The notes under the pieces: model-generated
The model's input: only the letters and a program-made list of their open reading frames with translations
The model's database searches: none
What the model was told of the DNA's origin: nothing
Assembly: GCF_004331685.1 (NCBI RefSeq)
Contig: NZ_SJSM01000001.1
Span: 616,994-680,993, forward strand
DNA from: Pedobacter hiemivivus
Lineage (GTDB): Bacteria > Bacteroidota > Bacteroidia > Sphingobacteriales > Sphingobacteriaceae
DNA length: 64,000 nt
Direction of reading: 5' to 3'
Made by a program: the position numbers and the translations under genes
Part shown: positions 29,213-37,451 of the stretch, piece by piece
Layout: each line of letters starts with the position of its first letter
Numbering within the stretch: the stretch's first letter is position 1

Positions 29213-31479
29213 TATCTTAAAGATTTAGCGTTTATACCTGGTCCCATCACAAATTCCAGCTCAGCTCCATCTTTGATTTCCTGGTGATTAATCCATGACC
29301 TGTCGATTAGTTTTCCATTCAAGCGCACAGCCTGCACATATCTATTGACAGGGGAAAGGGCTGGAGCTTTGATTTTAAAAGTTTTATTCCCCAGCTTCAC
29401 ATTCAGTGCTTTAAACAATGGAACACCCAGACTGTACTTCCCGTCAGCAGGATTAACCGGGTAAAAACCCATGGCACTAAAAACATACCATGCAGACATT
29501 TGCCCGCAATCTTCATTACCGCTTAATCCGTCAGGCTGATTGGTATAAAACCGGTTACAGATCTCCTGTACTTTTTCCTGCGTTTTCCATGGCTGCCCTA
29601 CCTCATTATAAAGGTAAGCGACATGATGACTGGGCTCATTACCATGGGCATACTCCCCAATCAGACCGGTAATGTCTATAGGTTTATCATGATTTGAATT
29701 GCTCTTCTGAACAAAGAGTTCATCTAGCTTTTGCGTAAACTTATCCTTCCCTCCCATTAAGTGGATCAAGCCTTGAACATCATGCGGAACAAACCAGGAG
29801 TACTGCCAACTGTTCCCTTCAATAAAATCTGAATAGCCGTATGAGGCAAAAGATGGATCAAATCCTGGATTAAAAGTTCCGTCAGCTTTCTTTCCCCTCA
29901 TAAATCCTGTTTTTGGATCAAAAACATTAGCGTAAGCCTTCGCACGCTTACTGAAGTAGGCATAATCGCTGGTTTTCCCTAAGGCTTTTGCCAGCTGTGC
30001 AATACACCAATCATCATAAGCGTATTCCAGCGTTTTCGAAACTGATTTATTTTCCAGATCTGTTGGTACGTAATTAAACTTTTTCAAATATTGTATCCCA
30101 AACTGGTCTTGCATAGCACTGGCCTTGATCGCTTTATAAGCCAGGTTTACATCGTAACTACGAAAGCCCTTAAAATACGCATCGGTAATCACCGGAATGG
30201 CGTGATAACCAATCATACAATTGGTTTCACTACCTACTAAAGGCCATACAGGAAGCAGTCCACTCTCCTGATACTGGCTCAGCATCGATTTAATAAAATG
30301 ATTGACTTTTTCCGGTCGTGTGATGGTAAAAAGCGGATGAGCCGCCCTGAAGGTATCCCAAAGGGAAAAAACGGTGTACTGATCAAAGTCTTTAGCCGTA
30401 TGAATTTTATCATCAAAGCCCCTGTACTTTCCATCTGCATCACTATACAAATAAGGTGCAATCATGGTATGGTACAAGGCGGTATAAAAAACTGTTTTAT
30501 TGCTTTCACCCTGGTCCTTCACCTCAATTACCTTTAAAGCATCATCCCATTCCTTTTCTGCTTCGCGTTTTACGCGATCAAAATCCCAATCATGGATTTC
30601 AGCATCAAGGTTAGCCAATGCCGCCTGCTCGCTGACATAAGAAATGCCCACTTTAATCAGAATGGCTTCTTGCGCTTTAGTATTAAAATTCAATACCACC
30701 TTAAGGTCTTTGCCAGTAACTACATCATTCCCTGCTATTCGAAGCCCATTTTTTGCAATTACAGAACTGTTAAAAGGCTTGGAAAAACGTGCTGCAAAGA
30801 AGATATGTTCATTGGCAAAATCCTTTTCTTTTCCTTCCGCCCAGCCTTTGGACTTTCTGAACCCGGTAATCAGTGAATTATTTTTGAGCTGAATTCCCGT
30901 AAGTAATACAGAATCATTTTTAAATCCATGAAATAAATCGAATAATACATGAGACTGATCAGATTTGGGGAAAGTATATCGATGGAAACCGACCCGTTTT
31001 GAAGTAGTCAGTTCTGCAAGAATCTTATAATCTTCTAAAAAAACAGCATAATAGCCCGGACTTGCCTTCTCCGTTTTTTTATCAAAACCGGAACGGTATC
31101 CATCCTTTGTTTTTTGTTTATCACCGGGAAATAACTGGATTGGCCCTGTTCCGGGCATCACCAAAATATCGAGTAAATCGCCCCTTCCGGTACCGCTTAG
31201 GTGTGTATGGCTAAAGCCCATAATGGAGCGATCGGATGCGTGGTATCCCGAAACCCAATCCCAACCTTCATTAAAGGTATCCGGACTTAACTGTACCATA
31301 CCAAATGGACGGGTAGCGCCGGGAAAGGTATGTCCATGGCCACCCGTGCCTATAAATGGATTTACATACTTTGTAAATTCCTGTGCTTTCAAAAATTGTA
31401 CATGGAAAGCGAACACGCACAAACATAAAAAAGCAGCTTTTATGCCATACCTAAACTTAAAAAATTCTTGTTTATACAT
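29212..31479 (-). CDS. Glycoside hydrolase family 92 alpha-mannosidase, canonical type
   Basis: A 755-aa protein with signal peptide (about 1-32, ending LKAQ). It carries the canonical GH92 N-terminal motif FIGTGGHGHTFPGATRPFGM, then GNEPSHHVAYLYNEVGQPW and LSGNEDCGQMSAWYVFSAMG. It is expected to remove terminal mannose from alpha-mannan or N-glycans in the periplasm or at the surface. First gene of the locus 1 operon; the upstream region holds a large inverted repeat (31506-31547). Confidence 0.95.
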   Translation of the reverse strand: MYKQEFFKFRYGIKAAFLCLCVFAFHVQFLKAQEFTKYVNPFIGTGGHGHTFPGATRPFGMVQLSPDTFNEGWDWVSGYHASDRSIMGFSHTHLSGTGRGDLLDILVMPGTGPIQLFPGDKQKTKDGYRSGFDKKTEKASPGYYAVFLEDYKILAELTTSKRVGFHRYTFPKSDQSHVLFDLFHGFKNDSVLLTGIQLKNNSLITGFRKSKGWAEGKEKDFANEHIFFAARFSKPFNSSVIAKNGLRIAGNDVVTGKDLKVVLNFNTKAQEAILIKVGISYVSEQAALANLDAEIHDWDFDRVKREAEKEWDDALKVIEVKDQGESNKTVFYTALYHTMIAPYLYSDADGKYRGFDDKIHTAKDFDQYTVFSLWDTFRAAHPLFTITRPEKVNHFIKSMLSQYQESGLLPVWPLVGSETNCMIGYHAIPVITDAYFKGFRSYDVNLAYKAIKASAMQDQFGIQYLKKFNYVPTDLENKSVSKTLEYAYDDWCIAQLAKALGKTSDYAYFSKRAKAYANVFDPKTGFMRGKKADGTFNPGFDPSFASYGYSDFIEGNSWQYSWFVPHDVQGLIHLMGGKDKFTQKLDELFVQKSNSNHDKPIDITGLIGEYAHGNEPSHHVAYLYNEVGQPWKTQEKVQEICNRFYTNQPDGLSGNEDCGQMSAWYVFSAMGFYPVNPADGKYSLGVPLFKALNVKLGNKTFKIKAPALSPVNRYVQAVRLNGKLIDRSWINHQEIKDGAELEFVMGPGINAKSLR

Positions 31480-31505
31480 TAAGATTTATAATTTGGTTTT
31501 CGATT

Positions 31506-31547
31506 AACAGCATCAAACTAATTTTAACGAAATAGTTTGATGCTGTT
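31506..31547. promoter_or_regulatory. 15-bp perfect inverted repeat between divergent genes
   Basis: AACAGCATCAAACTA (31506-31520) is the exact complement of TAGTTTGATGCTGTT (31533-31547), with a 12-nt loop and a T-run at 31546-31550. It has the form of a rho-independent terminator on the plus strand, yet no plus-strand gene ends here. For the GH92 operon it lies 27-68 bp before the start codon, where it could be an mRNA leader hairpin or an operator. Confidence 0.6.
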
Positions 31548-31663
31548 TTTCATTTTGAATTTTTAAATTTACGTGGCAGGGGTATTGTTTATGGCGGACA
31601 AAATGAGGCATAGACATGCACAATAAAAACCACCTCTGTACGAGCTAATTAACCATCAATAAA

Positions 31664-32929
31664 TTGGATAACAGATCTTACATTTTAAGGTGCATTGCAC
31701 TGATCGAGCAAAAAGTAGACTGGGGAAAAACCCATGACTGGGTAGATTATGACTTCAAAAACCTTAGTGATCAGATCTTCGAAAGTACAAAAGTATCCAT
31801 CAGCGTAAGAACATTAAAGAGAATTGTACGACAAGTTCCGGATGCTGAAGGTTATTATGAGCCGCAAATGGCTACAAAAAATGCACTCGCTATTTATCTG
31901 GGCTTCCGCAGCTGGGCTGATTTCAAACAAAGTAATGTTATAGAACCAGATCAGAAATCAGAAACAATTACGCCTGCTCCTGCAGTAAATTTCAAAAAGA
32001 AAGTAAATTATCGGAACTGGATCTTGCCTATAATCATCATCCTTTTGTGTGTCGCTGTCTACCTGGTGTGGAAAACACAGCGAACATCGGCAGAGCTGAC
32101 CATAAAAAAAGTAGCTGGTAACAATTTTGCTTTCAGATACGATTTAAAAGCAATAAAATACAATAATGCGACCGTTGACCTTGATTATGGACTTTTCCGT
32201 CCCCTCTTGACGCCCAAAGGAGAATTCACCTATGTATTTAAGCTACCAGATAATTATCGTTTAAAACTGCTGGCAGACGGCGTAGTTTTAGCGGCTCAGA
32301 ATATCCAGGTGGTATCAAACGGATGGAAATGTGTGGTACAACAAGGCCTAAAAGAGGTTTTGGTTGGTGATACTAGCCTTTTCAATAGTAATCAGGTGCT
32401 TTCTCTTCGTCCGGATAAAATACGAAGTATTGGTTTGGATCCGTCGGAAGACTACTGGACGGACTATAGAAACATTAAAGATTTCAATATAGATGGGGAC
32501 AATCTGATTATCGAAGTGGATATAAAGAACGATCTTAAAAGTGGTGGCATTGACTGTTTTGATAGCAGCATAGAATATCTAGCCGAATCTAAAACCGGAC
32601 GAGTTAAATTTGTTAAACCAGGCTGTGCACAGTTTGCCTCCTTCGATTTTGGCGAAGTTCATTACAACGGAAATTTTCATGATCTTAAACCTTTTGGTAT
32701 AAATCTATCCCAGTGGCAAAAAGTACGTATTGAAGTGATTAAAAAACAGGTTAACGTCTTTATCAATGGGGTATCAATCTACAAAAACAGCTACCATGAG
32801 CCAATAGGTAATGTTAAAGGGATTAAAATTAAATTCAAAGGCGTTGGAGCCATCGACAATTTCAGAATCATGAATTTGAAAAAAGAAGTGATCTACGGCG
32901 CATCATTTGACGATAAAATAGCCGATTAA
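31664..32929 (+). CDS. TTG-initiated membrane protein: HTH-like N-terminus, one TM, lectin-like C-terminus
   Basis: A 421-aa protein. The only reasonable start is TTG at 31664-31666: an in-frame TAA lies at 31646-31648 and no ATG follows until codon 69. Residues 1-95 are helical, with a segment (FESTKVSISVRTLKRIVRQV) resembling a DNA-binding helix-turn-helix. One membrane segment, WILPIIIILLCVAVYLVW, is at about 119-136. The C-terminal 280 residues are beta-rich and end in a jelly-roll-like LSQWQKVRIEV...VNVFINGVSIY...IDNFRI pattern similar to LamG or DUF1080 folds. I infer a membrane-bound one-component regulator that senses a glycan outside and acts on DNA inside, possibly for the divergent GH92 operon. 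The family has no name I can give. Confidence 0.7.
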   Translation: MDNRSYILRCIALIEQKVDWGKTHDWVDYDFKNLSDQIFESTKVSISVRTLKRIVRQVPDAEGYYEPQMATKNALAIYLGFRSWADFKQSNVIEPDQKSETITPAPAVNFKKKVNYRNWILPIIIILLCVAVYLVWKTQRTSAELTIKKVAGNNFAFRYDLKAIKYNNATVDLDYGLFRPLLTPKGEFTYVFKLPDNYRLKLLADGVVLAAQNIQVVSNGWKCVVQQGLKEVLVGDTSLFNSNQVLSLRPDKIRSIGLDPSEDYWTDYRNIKDFNIDGDNLIIEVDIKNDLKSGGIDCFDSSIEYLAESKTGRVKFVKPGCAQFASFDFGEVHYNGNFHDLKPFGINLSQWQKVRIEVIKKQVNVFINGVSIYKNSYHEPIGNVKGIKIKFKGVGAIDNFRIMNLKKEVIYGASFDDKIAD

Positions 32930-32934
32930 ATAAA

Positions 32935-32963
32935 AAGGCTTGCTCAAAAATTGAGCAAGCCTT
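32935..32963. terminator. Bidirectional terminator between converging genes
   Basis: AAGGCTTGCTCAA (32935-32947) pairs perfectly with TTGAGCAAGCCTT (32951-32963) around a 3-nt loop. A-rich sequence on the left and T-rich sequence on the right suit termination in both directions, between the plus gene ending at 32929 and the YceI gene ending at 32984. Confidence 0.9.
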
Positions 32964-32983
32964 CCTTTTCCTTAATTGGGAAA

Positions 32984-33571
32984 TTATTTTTTAGCTACTA
33001 ATTTTACTCCGATTTCAAAGTTATCATCAATTGCTTTGTCGCCAATGCTATCGAAGAATGATTTTGAACCGTATCTGATATCATATTTAGTTCTATCTAC
33101 AGTGATTTTACCAGCTAGCGCAGAAACAGTACCATCAGCATTAGGGGTTACAGTTGCAGGGAAGCTTAAAGGCTTAGTGATACCTTTGATTGTTAAATTG
33201 CCTGTAACAGTTAGATTAGCTCCTGAACCAGTAACTTTAGTGATTACGAAAGTTGAAGTTGGGAATTTAGCTGAACCAAAGAAATCATCAGCTTTCAAGT
33301 GACCTTCTAACTTATCGCTACCATCAGCATCTTTAATTGAAGTCATATCAATCACAAATGTACCACCTGTTACATTTTTACCGTTCACGTTTAACGATCC
33401 TGATTTTAAAGTAATGGTTCCGTTATGAGATCCTGTTACTTTTTTACCTAACCAGGTAATAGTTGATTTTGCTGCATCTACAGTATAAGCAACTGGTTTA
33501 GTAGGGTTTGTAAAAGCTGATAGTCCAACTACAGCTACTAACAATAAAATAGTGTTGATTTTTAATTTCAT
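32984..33571 (-). CDS. YceI family periplasmic lipid-binding-like protein
   Basis: A 195-aa protein with signal peptide (about 1-24). It has the YceI pattern: YTVDAAKSTITWLGKKV, SGSLNVNGKNVTGGTFVIDM, HLKADDFFGSAKFPTSTF, and LTIKGITKPLSF. The fold is a lipocalin-like barrel that binds isoprenoid-type lipids. It is a single-gene unit with its own promoter-like site and terminator, and no evident link to the flanking glycan loci. Confidence 0.93.
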   Translation of the reverse strand: MKLKINTILLLVAVVGLSAFTNPTKPVAYTVDAAKSTITWLGKKVTGSHNGTITLKSGSLNVNGKNVTGGTFVIDMTSIKDADGSDKLEGHLKADDFFGSAKFPTSTFVITKVTGSGANLTVTGNLTIKGITKPLSFPATVTPNADGTVSALAGKITVDRTKYDIRYGSKSFFDSIGDKAIDDNFEIGVKLVAKK

Positions 33572-33593
33572 TTTCTTGGTTATTAATTTGACA

Positions 33594-33601
33594 CAAAGAT
33601 A
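33594..33601 (-). promoter_or_regulatory. -7 promoter box of the YceI gene
   Basis: The minus strand reads TATCTTTG, an exact match to the Bacteroidota TAnnTTTG -7 element, 22 bases before the ATG. I did not see a convincing -33 TTTG at the usual distance. Confidence 0.4.
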
Positions 33602-33665
33602 TGATCAAAGTATAACCCAGGCCATTGATCTATGTTAAGAATTTAAAAAAAATAAATAAAAACAC

Positions 33666-35780
33666 TTATTGTACTGCTATGATGCTTATCGCCGCTCCTC
33701 CCCCTTCTGCAAGTTTTAGTTTTAATACAGAAGCTGATGTAACTGGATATTGCTCAATTTTATAAGCCTCAGGATTGTTTTTCCAACTCGCATCATCGGC
33801 ATCCCTGTATACCTTGGCCATATATTTTGTCCCTTTTTTCAGAAAATTGAGCGCAATGGTGCCTACCCTAGCCTGCTCATCTGTAATTGCACCGATAAAC
33901 CAGTTTTCAGTTCCTTTTGCCTTACGGGCAATCGTCAGGTAATCTCCGGGTTCTGCTTCAATAATTTTTGTATCGTCCCAATCTATGGCAACGTCCTTTA
34001 TAAACTGAAAGGCATCCATTTTCGCTTCATAATTTTCGGGCAGGTCTGCAGCCATTTGTAGCGGACTGTAAAGGGTAACATACAGAGCCAATTGCTTCGC
34101 TAATGTAGTGTGTACTTGTCGGTTTGGCGCATAGCTTGCATATCCTTTTAACTTAAATATACCTGGTGTATAATCCATCGGTCCACCCATTAATCGTGTA
34201 AAGGGCAATATGGTTTCATGGTCAGGATGATTACCATCGCTAAATGCATTATACTCATTTCCCCTTGCAGCTTCCGAAGCCATCCAATTGGGATAAGTAC
34301 GATGTAAACCGGTTGGCCTGTTGGGCTCGTGGACATCCACCATGATTTTATGTGCAGCAGCTTTTTGTGCCACTCTTTCATAGTGATTAACCATCCACTG
34401 TCCGTCATGATGCTCGCCGCGGGGAATGATCTTGCCTACATACCCCGTTTTCACTGCCGGATAACCATAGGTGTTCATCAACTTAAATGCCGTATCCAGC
34501 TGTCGTTCGTAATTTGTCGCAGAGCCGGAAGTCTCATTGTGCATAATCATTTTGACCCCTTTTGATTTTGCATAATCGCTAATCCCCTGCAAATCAAAAT
34601 CGGGATAAGGCGTCACAAAATCAAACACCTCCTCTTTCCAGTTCCCAAACCAGTCCTCCCAACCTGTATTCCAGCCTTCAACCAATACGCCATCTATTCC
34701 ATTCTTAGCTGCAAAATCTATGTATCTTTTTACGTTTTGCGTATTGGCCCCATGTTTCCCGCTTGGAATTAGGTTCCCATCGGCACTCAGCTGATCCGGA
34801 TCATCTGCATAACTCCAGCTGGCCTTTCCAGTTTGCATTTCCCACCATACTCCCACGTACTTCATGGGCTTAATCCAATCCGTATTTGTAATTACTGAAG
34901 GTTCATTCAAATTTAGAATCATCTTGGATTCAAGGATACTTTTTGCATTATCTGCGGCTAATATGGTACGCCATGGCGTATTAAAAGGTGCATGTAAATA
35001 TGCTTTATTACCCAATGCATCAGGAACGAGATGAGCAGAAAGGCTAAAATTCTGTCTGTTGACATGCAATTGCATTGCTGGATAATTGATCTGCGCCGCC
35101 TCATGTATATTAATGTACAATCCATTGGCTGTTTTCAGCATTAATGGAGTCTGTACGGCGTACTGATCCGGCACTACCCTTACTGCAATATCAGTCGCTT
35201 TTTTCTGCACTTCCCAGGCATCAACTCTACTTAGGGCCGAAGTGGTATAGGAGTATTCATTGGTATCGTAATCCCCTGGAATCCAAAAGGCTTTATGATC
35301 ACCTGTAAGGTTAAATTGGGTCAGTTCATTTCCCACAATAAAATACTTTAATCCCGGTTGTTTCGGAAACTCATACCTAAAGCCTAAGCCCTCTTCGAAC
35401 ACCCTAAAAACGAGATTCATCAATCTGTTTGGTACATTTTTTTGTTTCAGCTGAACGGTTAACTGTTCATATTTATTCTTTATGGAACGTACTTCGCCCC
35501 AAATAGGGTTCCATTGCTCATCAACCAGTTTTTTCTCTGTACCTATAATTTCAAATTGTCGGTTAAAAGAGCTGTCATTTACCAACTCCATACCCAGCGA
35601 CGACGGTTCAATTATGGTTTTACCAGCGAAGTACAGCGAATAGATTGGTCTTCCTTCTGCATTAAGCATAAATTTAAGCTTAATCTTATCTTGTCCTGCT
35701 TCAAATGTTTTAGTTTCCTGGGCCAGTATTTGTCCGCAAATGGCAAAACTCAAAAAGCAAATTATTAATTTCTTCATCAA
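33666..35780 (-). CDS. Glycoside hydrolase family 97, SusB-like alpha-glucosidase
   Basis: A 704-aa secreted protein (signal peptide 1-20, ending ILAQ). Domains: N-terminal beta-sandwich (about 25-290), a TIM barrel opening with KYVGVWWEM (308-), and a C-terminal beta domain. Glu416 (HNETSGS), Glu485 (VHEPNRPTG) and Glu509 (GNEYNAF) lie exactly 23 residues before the SusB residues I recall as Glu439, Glu508 and Glu532. That supports the inverting alpha-glucosidase branch of GH97 over the retaining alpha-galactosidase branch. Eight bp downstream of the GH71 gene, so likely finishes oligosaccharides released by it. Confidence 0.92.
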   Translation of the reverse strand: MMKKLIICFLSFAICGQILAQETKTFEAGQDKIKLKFMLNAEGRPIYSLYFAGKTIIEPSSLGMELVNDSSFNRQFEIIGTEKKLVDEQWNPIWGEVRSIKNKYEQLTVQLKQKNVPNRLMNLVFRVFEEGLGFRYEFPKQPGLKYFIVGNELTQFNLTGDHKAFWIPGDYDTNEYSYTTSALSRVDAWEVQKKATDIAVRVVPDQYAVQTPLMLKTANGLYINIHEAAQINYPAMQLHVNRQNFSLSAHLVPDALGNKAYLHAPFNTPWRTILAADNAKSILESKMILNLNEPSVITNTDWIKPMKYVGVWWEMQTGKASWSYADDPDQLSADGNLIPSGKHGANTQNVKRYIDFAAKNGIDGVLVEGWNTGWEDWFGNWKEEVFDFVTPYPDFDLQGISDYAKSKGVKMIMHNETSGSATNYERQLDTAFKLMNTYGYPAVKTGYVGKIIPRGEHHDGQWMVNHYERVAQKAAAHKIMVDVHEPNRPTGLHRTYPNWMASEAARGNEYNAFSDGNHPDHETILPFTRLMGGPMDYTPGIFKLKGYASYAPNRQVHTTLAKQLALYVTLYSPLQMAADLPENYEAKMDAFQFIKDVAIDWDDTKIIEAEPGDYLTIARKAKGTENWFIGAITDEQARVGTIALNFLKKGTKYMAKVYRDADDASWKNNPEAYKIEQYPVTSASVLKLKLAEGGGAAISIIAVQ

Positions 35781-35788
35781 TGCTGTGT

Positions 35789-37390
35789 TTATAATTTTTT
35801 AAATTGAGGATTATATTCAATCGAGTAACCAGGCTTAAATCCTGGATACAGATTTTTGTAAAAATTTTCGAATTCACTGCTAAAGCTATAAGTGATCCTA
35901 TCCGCCCGGTAGGGTTTTGTGGTGATGCCCTCTGGTGTGGTAAATTCAATTGTAGTTTTATTATTTCTGACTATACTAACATTTACAGAACCCGCTTTCA
36001 TTGGAAATTTTAAAACAGAGAGGCCTTGTTTAACAGACTTTATGTTACCGTTTACCCTTAAGCTGGCGGGTGAACCGAGTAGGGTTACCACTTCAATTGC
36101 CTCTTCTGAAGCTATCGGCAATGTTTCTTTTTGAAACGGAACCACAGGAATATTAAAAGGAAATGGTTGCAGCTGTCGCGAATATTTTTTAAAAAAAACA
36201 ATGGCTACATCTCTACCGGCATAAGGCGAACTTTGCCCCTTCCAAATGCTTTTGTAATAGTTCAGTAGAATAGAAAAACCTTCGTTATGGTTTATTTCTG
36301 GAGCAAGGTGATGCCCCTCAGGATAGTCATTCCAGGTTATGACATTGATTAATGAAGCGTCCTGCTGTATACCAAACTCGAGCAACTTTCTAAAGTTATA
36401 AGAAAGGCCTGTGGTAATGTATTTCCGCTCTACCTTTCCAATTCCGGCCTTAACCGCATCTTCTACCCTATGATACATATCCCATGTACCTTTTTTAAGC
36501 AATTTTGAAGTGTAGAAATCATTAAACACCGAAGCTGTAAAATTACGTTGTCTGCGTTTACATTCGGCAGCAACCATTTGCCCTGTATAGTTTTTATTGT
36601 CGTAAGGAAGTGTCCACATCCAGGCTGCCGGAAAATAATCCAAAAAGTGATTCAGTTCCGTTTTGCTGATCTCTTTATTGATCGTAAATATGCAAGCAAA
36701 CCTTTCGTTAACTGCCTCTGCAAGTCGTTTATAAGCACGGGCAATGTAAAATTGGTCGGGCAAGCCCTTCTTATCTGCAGGAATATCCGCCAGAGGCTCC
36801 CCATCCCAAAGGTAAATGACCAGTCTACCATCGGGTGTGCGGAGCCAATGTGGATTATCTTTACCGGTCACTTTCAGAATGTAGTTGATCCGCTTTGCGA
36901 ACTGTTCGATCTTTAATGATTCTGTACTGCCACCAGGATGGGATATACAGAAGGTAAATTTGAAATTGATATGCTGCTTTTCTGCCACCCTGAAATAAGC
37001 AAGAATAATCTTGTCCCAATCGGGACTACCAAGGGTATAATAAAATTGAAAACCATCAATACCCGACCGGATTGCTGCACGCATCTCAAACTCCACAGCC
37101 TCATCCAGCGAAGCATTCGCCATGAGGCTATCGGCCATCACTTTCACTTGTGTCAACCCACCTAAAGGGGCCGAAACATTTCCTTTTGGGGAGTAATAAT
37201 CAGGATTGCAACTGTCCTCAAACGGATGCCCTTTAAAACGAATAATATTAGTCATACAATGTGCAATGACTAGCTTTTTATTGGTAAGCGGCAGACTGTA
37301 CTCGGGGAGATTCTTTAACGAACCTTGCCCAAACAGCAGGCCGCAGTTGATCAGCAAACAAAACAAGAATGTAAGGCACAATTTCATCAT
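35789..37390 (-). CDS. Glycoside hydrolase family 71-like endo-alpha-1,3-glucanase
   Basis: A 533-aa protein with signal peptide (1-21, ending LFGQ). The N-terminal barrel has GH71 features: KKLVIAHCMTNIIRF as the first strand, a long acidic helix ending EMRAAIRSGIDGFQFYY (GH71 proteins have AxxxGIDAFxLN here), and NVITWNDYPEGHHLAPE in the C-terminal half, where GH71/GH99-type barrels have a similar WNDxxE segment. GH71 enzymes cleave alpha-1,3-glucan (mutan, pseudonigeran), a fungal cell wall and dental polymer. GH71 is my best family assignment; a neighbouring clan such as GH99 is the alternative. It sits between SusD and GH97 on the same strand. Confidence 0.75.
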   Translation of the reverse strand: MMKLCLTFLFCLLINCGLLFGQGSLKNLPEYSLPLTNKKLVIAHCMTNIIRFKGHPFEDSCNPDYYSPKGNVSAPLGGLTQVKVMADSLMANASLDEAVEFEMRAAIRSGIDGFQFYYTLGSPDWDKIILAYFRVAEKQHINFKFTFCISHPGGSTESLKIEQFAKRINYILKVTGKDNPHWLRTPDGRLVIYLWDGEPLADIPADKKGLPDQFYIARAYKRLAEAVNERFACIFTINKEISKTELNHFLDYFPAAWMWTLPYDNKNYTGQMVAAECKRRQRNFTASVFNDFYTSKLLKKGTWDMYHRVEDAVKAGIGKVERKYITTGLSYNFRKLLEFGIQQDASLINVITWNDYPEGHHLAPEINHNEGFSILLNYYKSIWKGQSSPYAGRDVAIVFFKKYSRQLQPFPFNIPVVPFQKETLPIASEEAIEVVTLLGSPASLRVNGNIKSVKQGLSVLKFPMKAGSVNVSIVRNNKTTIEFTTPEGITTKPYRADRITYSFSSEFENFYKNLYPGFKPGYSIEYNPQFKKL

Positions 37391-37451
37391 AAGAAGAGTA
37401 AATTATTATGGCGCCGGGGAACATATCCAGCACCATAATAAAGAGTGATAA

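Noticed and set aside
33666..35780. Retaining alpha-galactosidase branch of GH97
   Set aside because: Three Glu residues align at constant offset with those of the inverting SusB enzyme.
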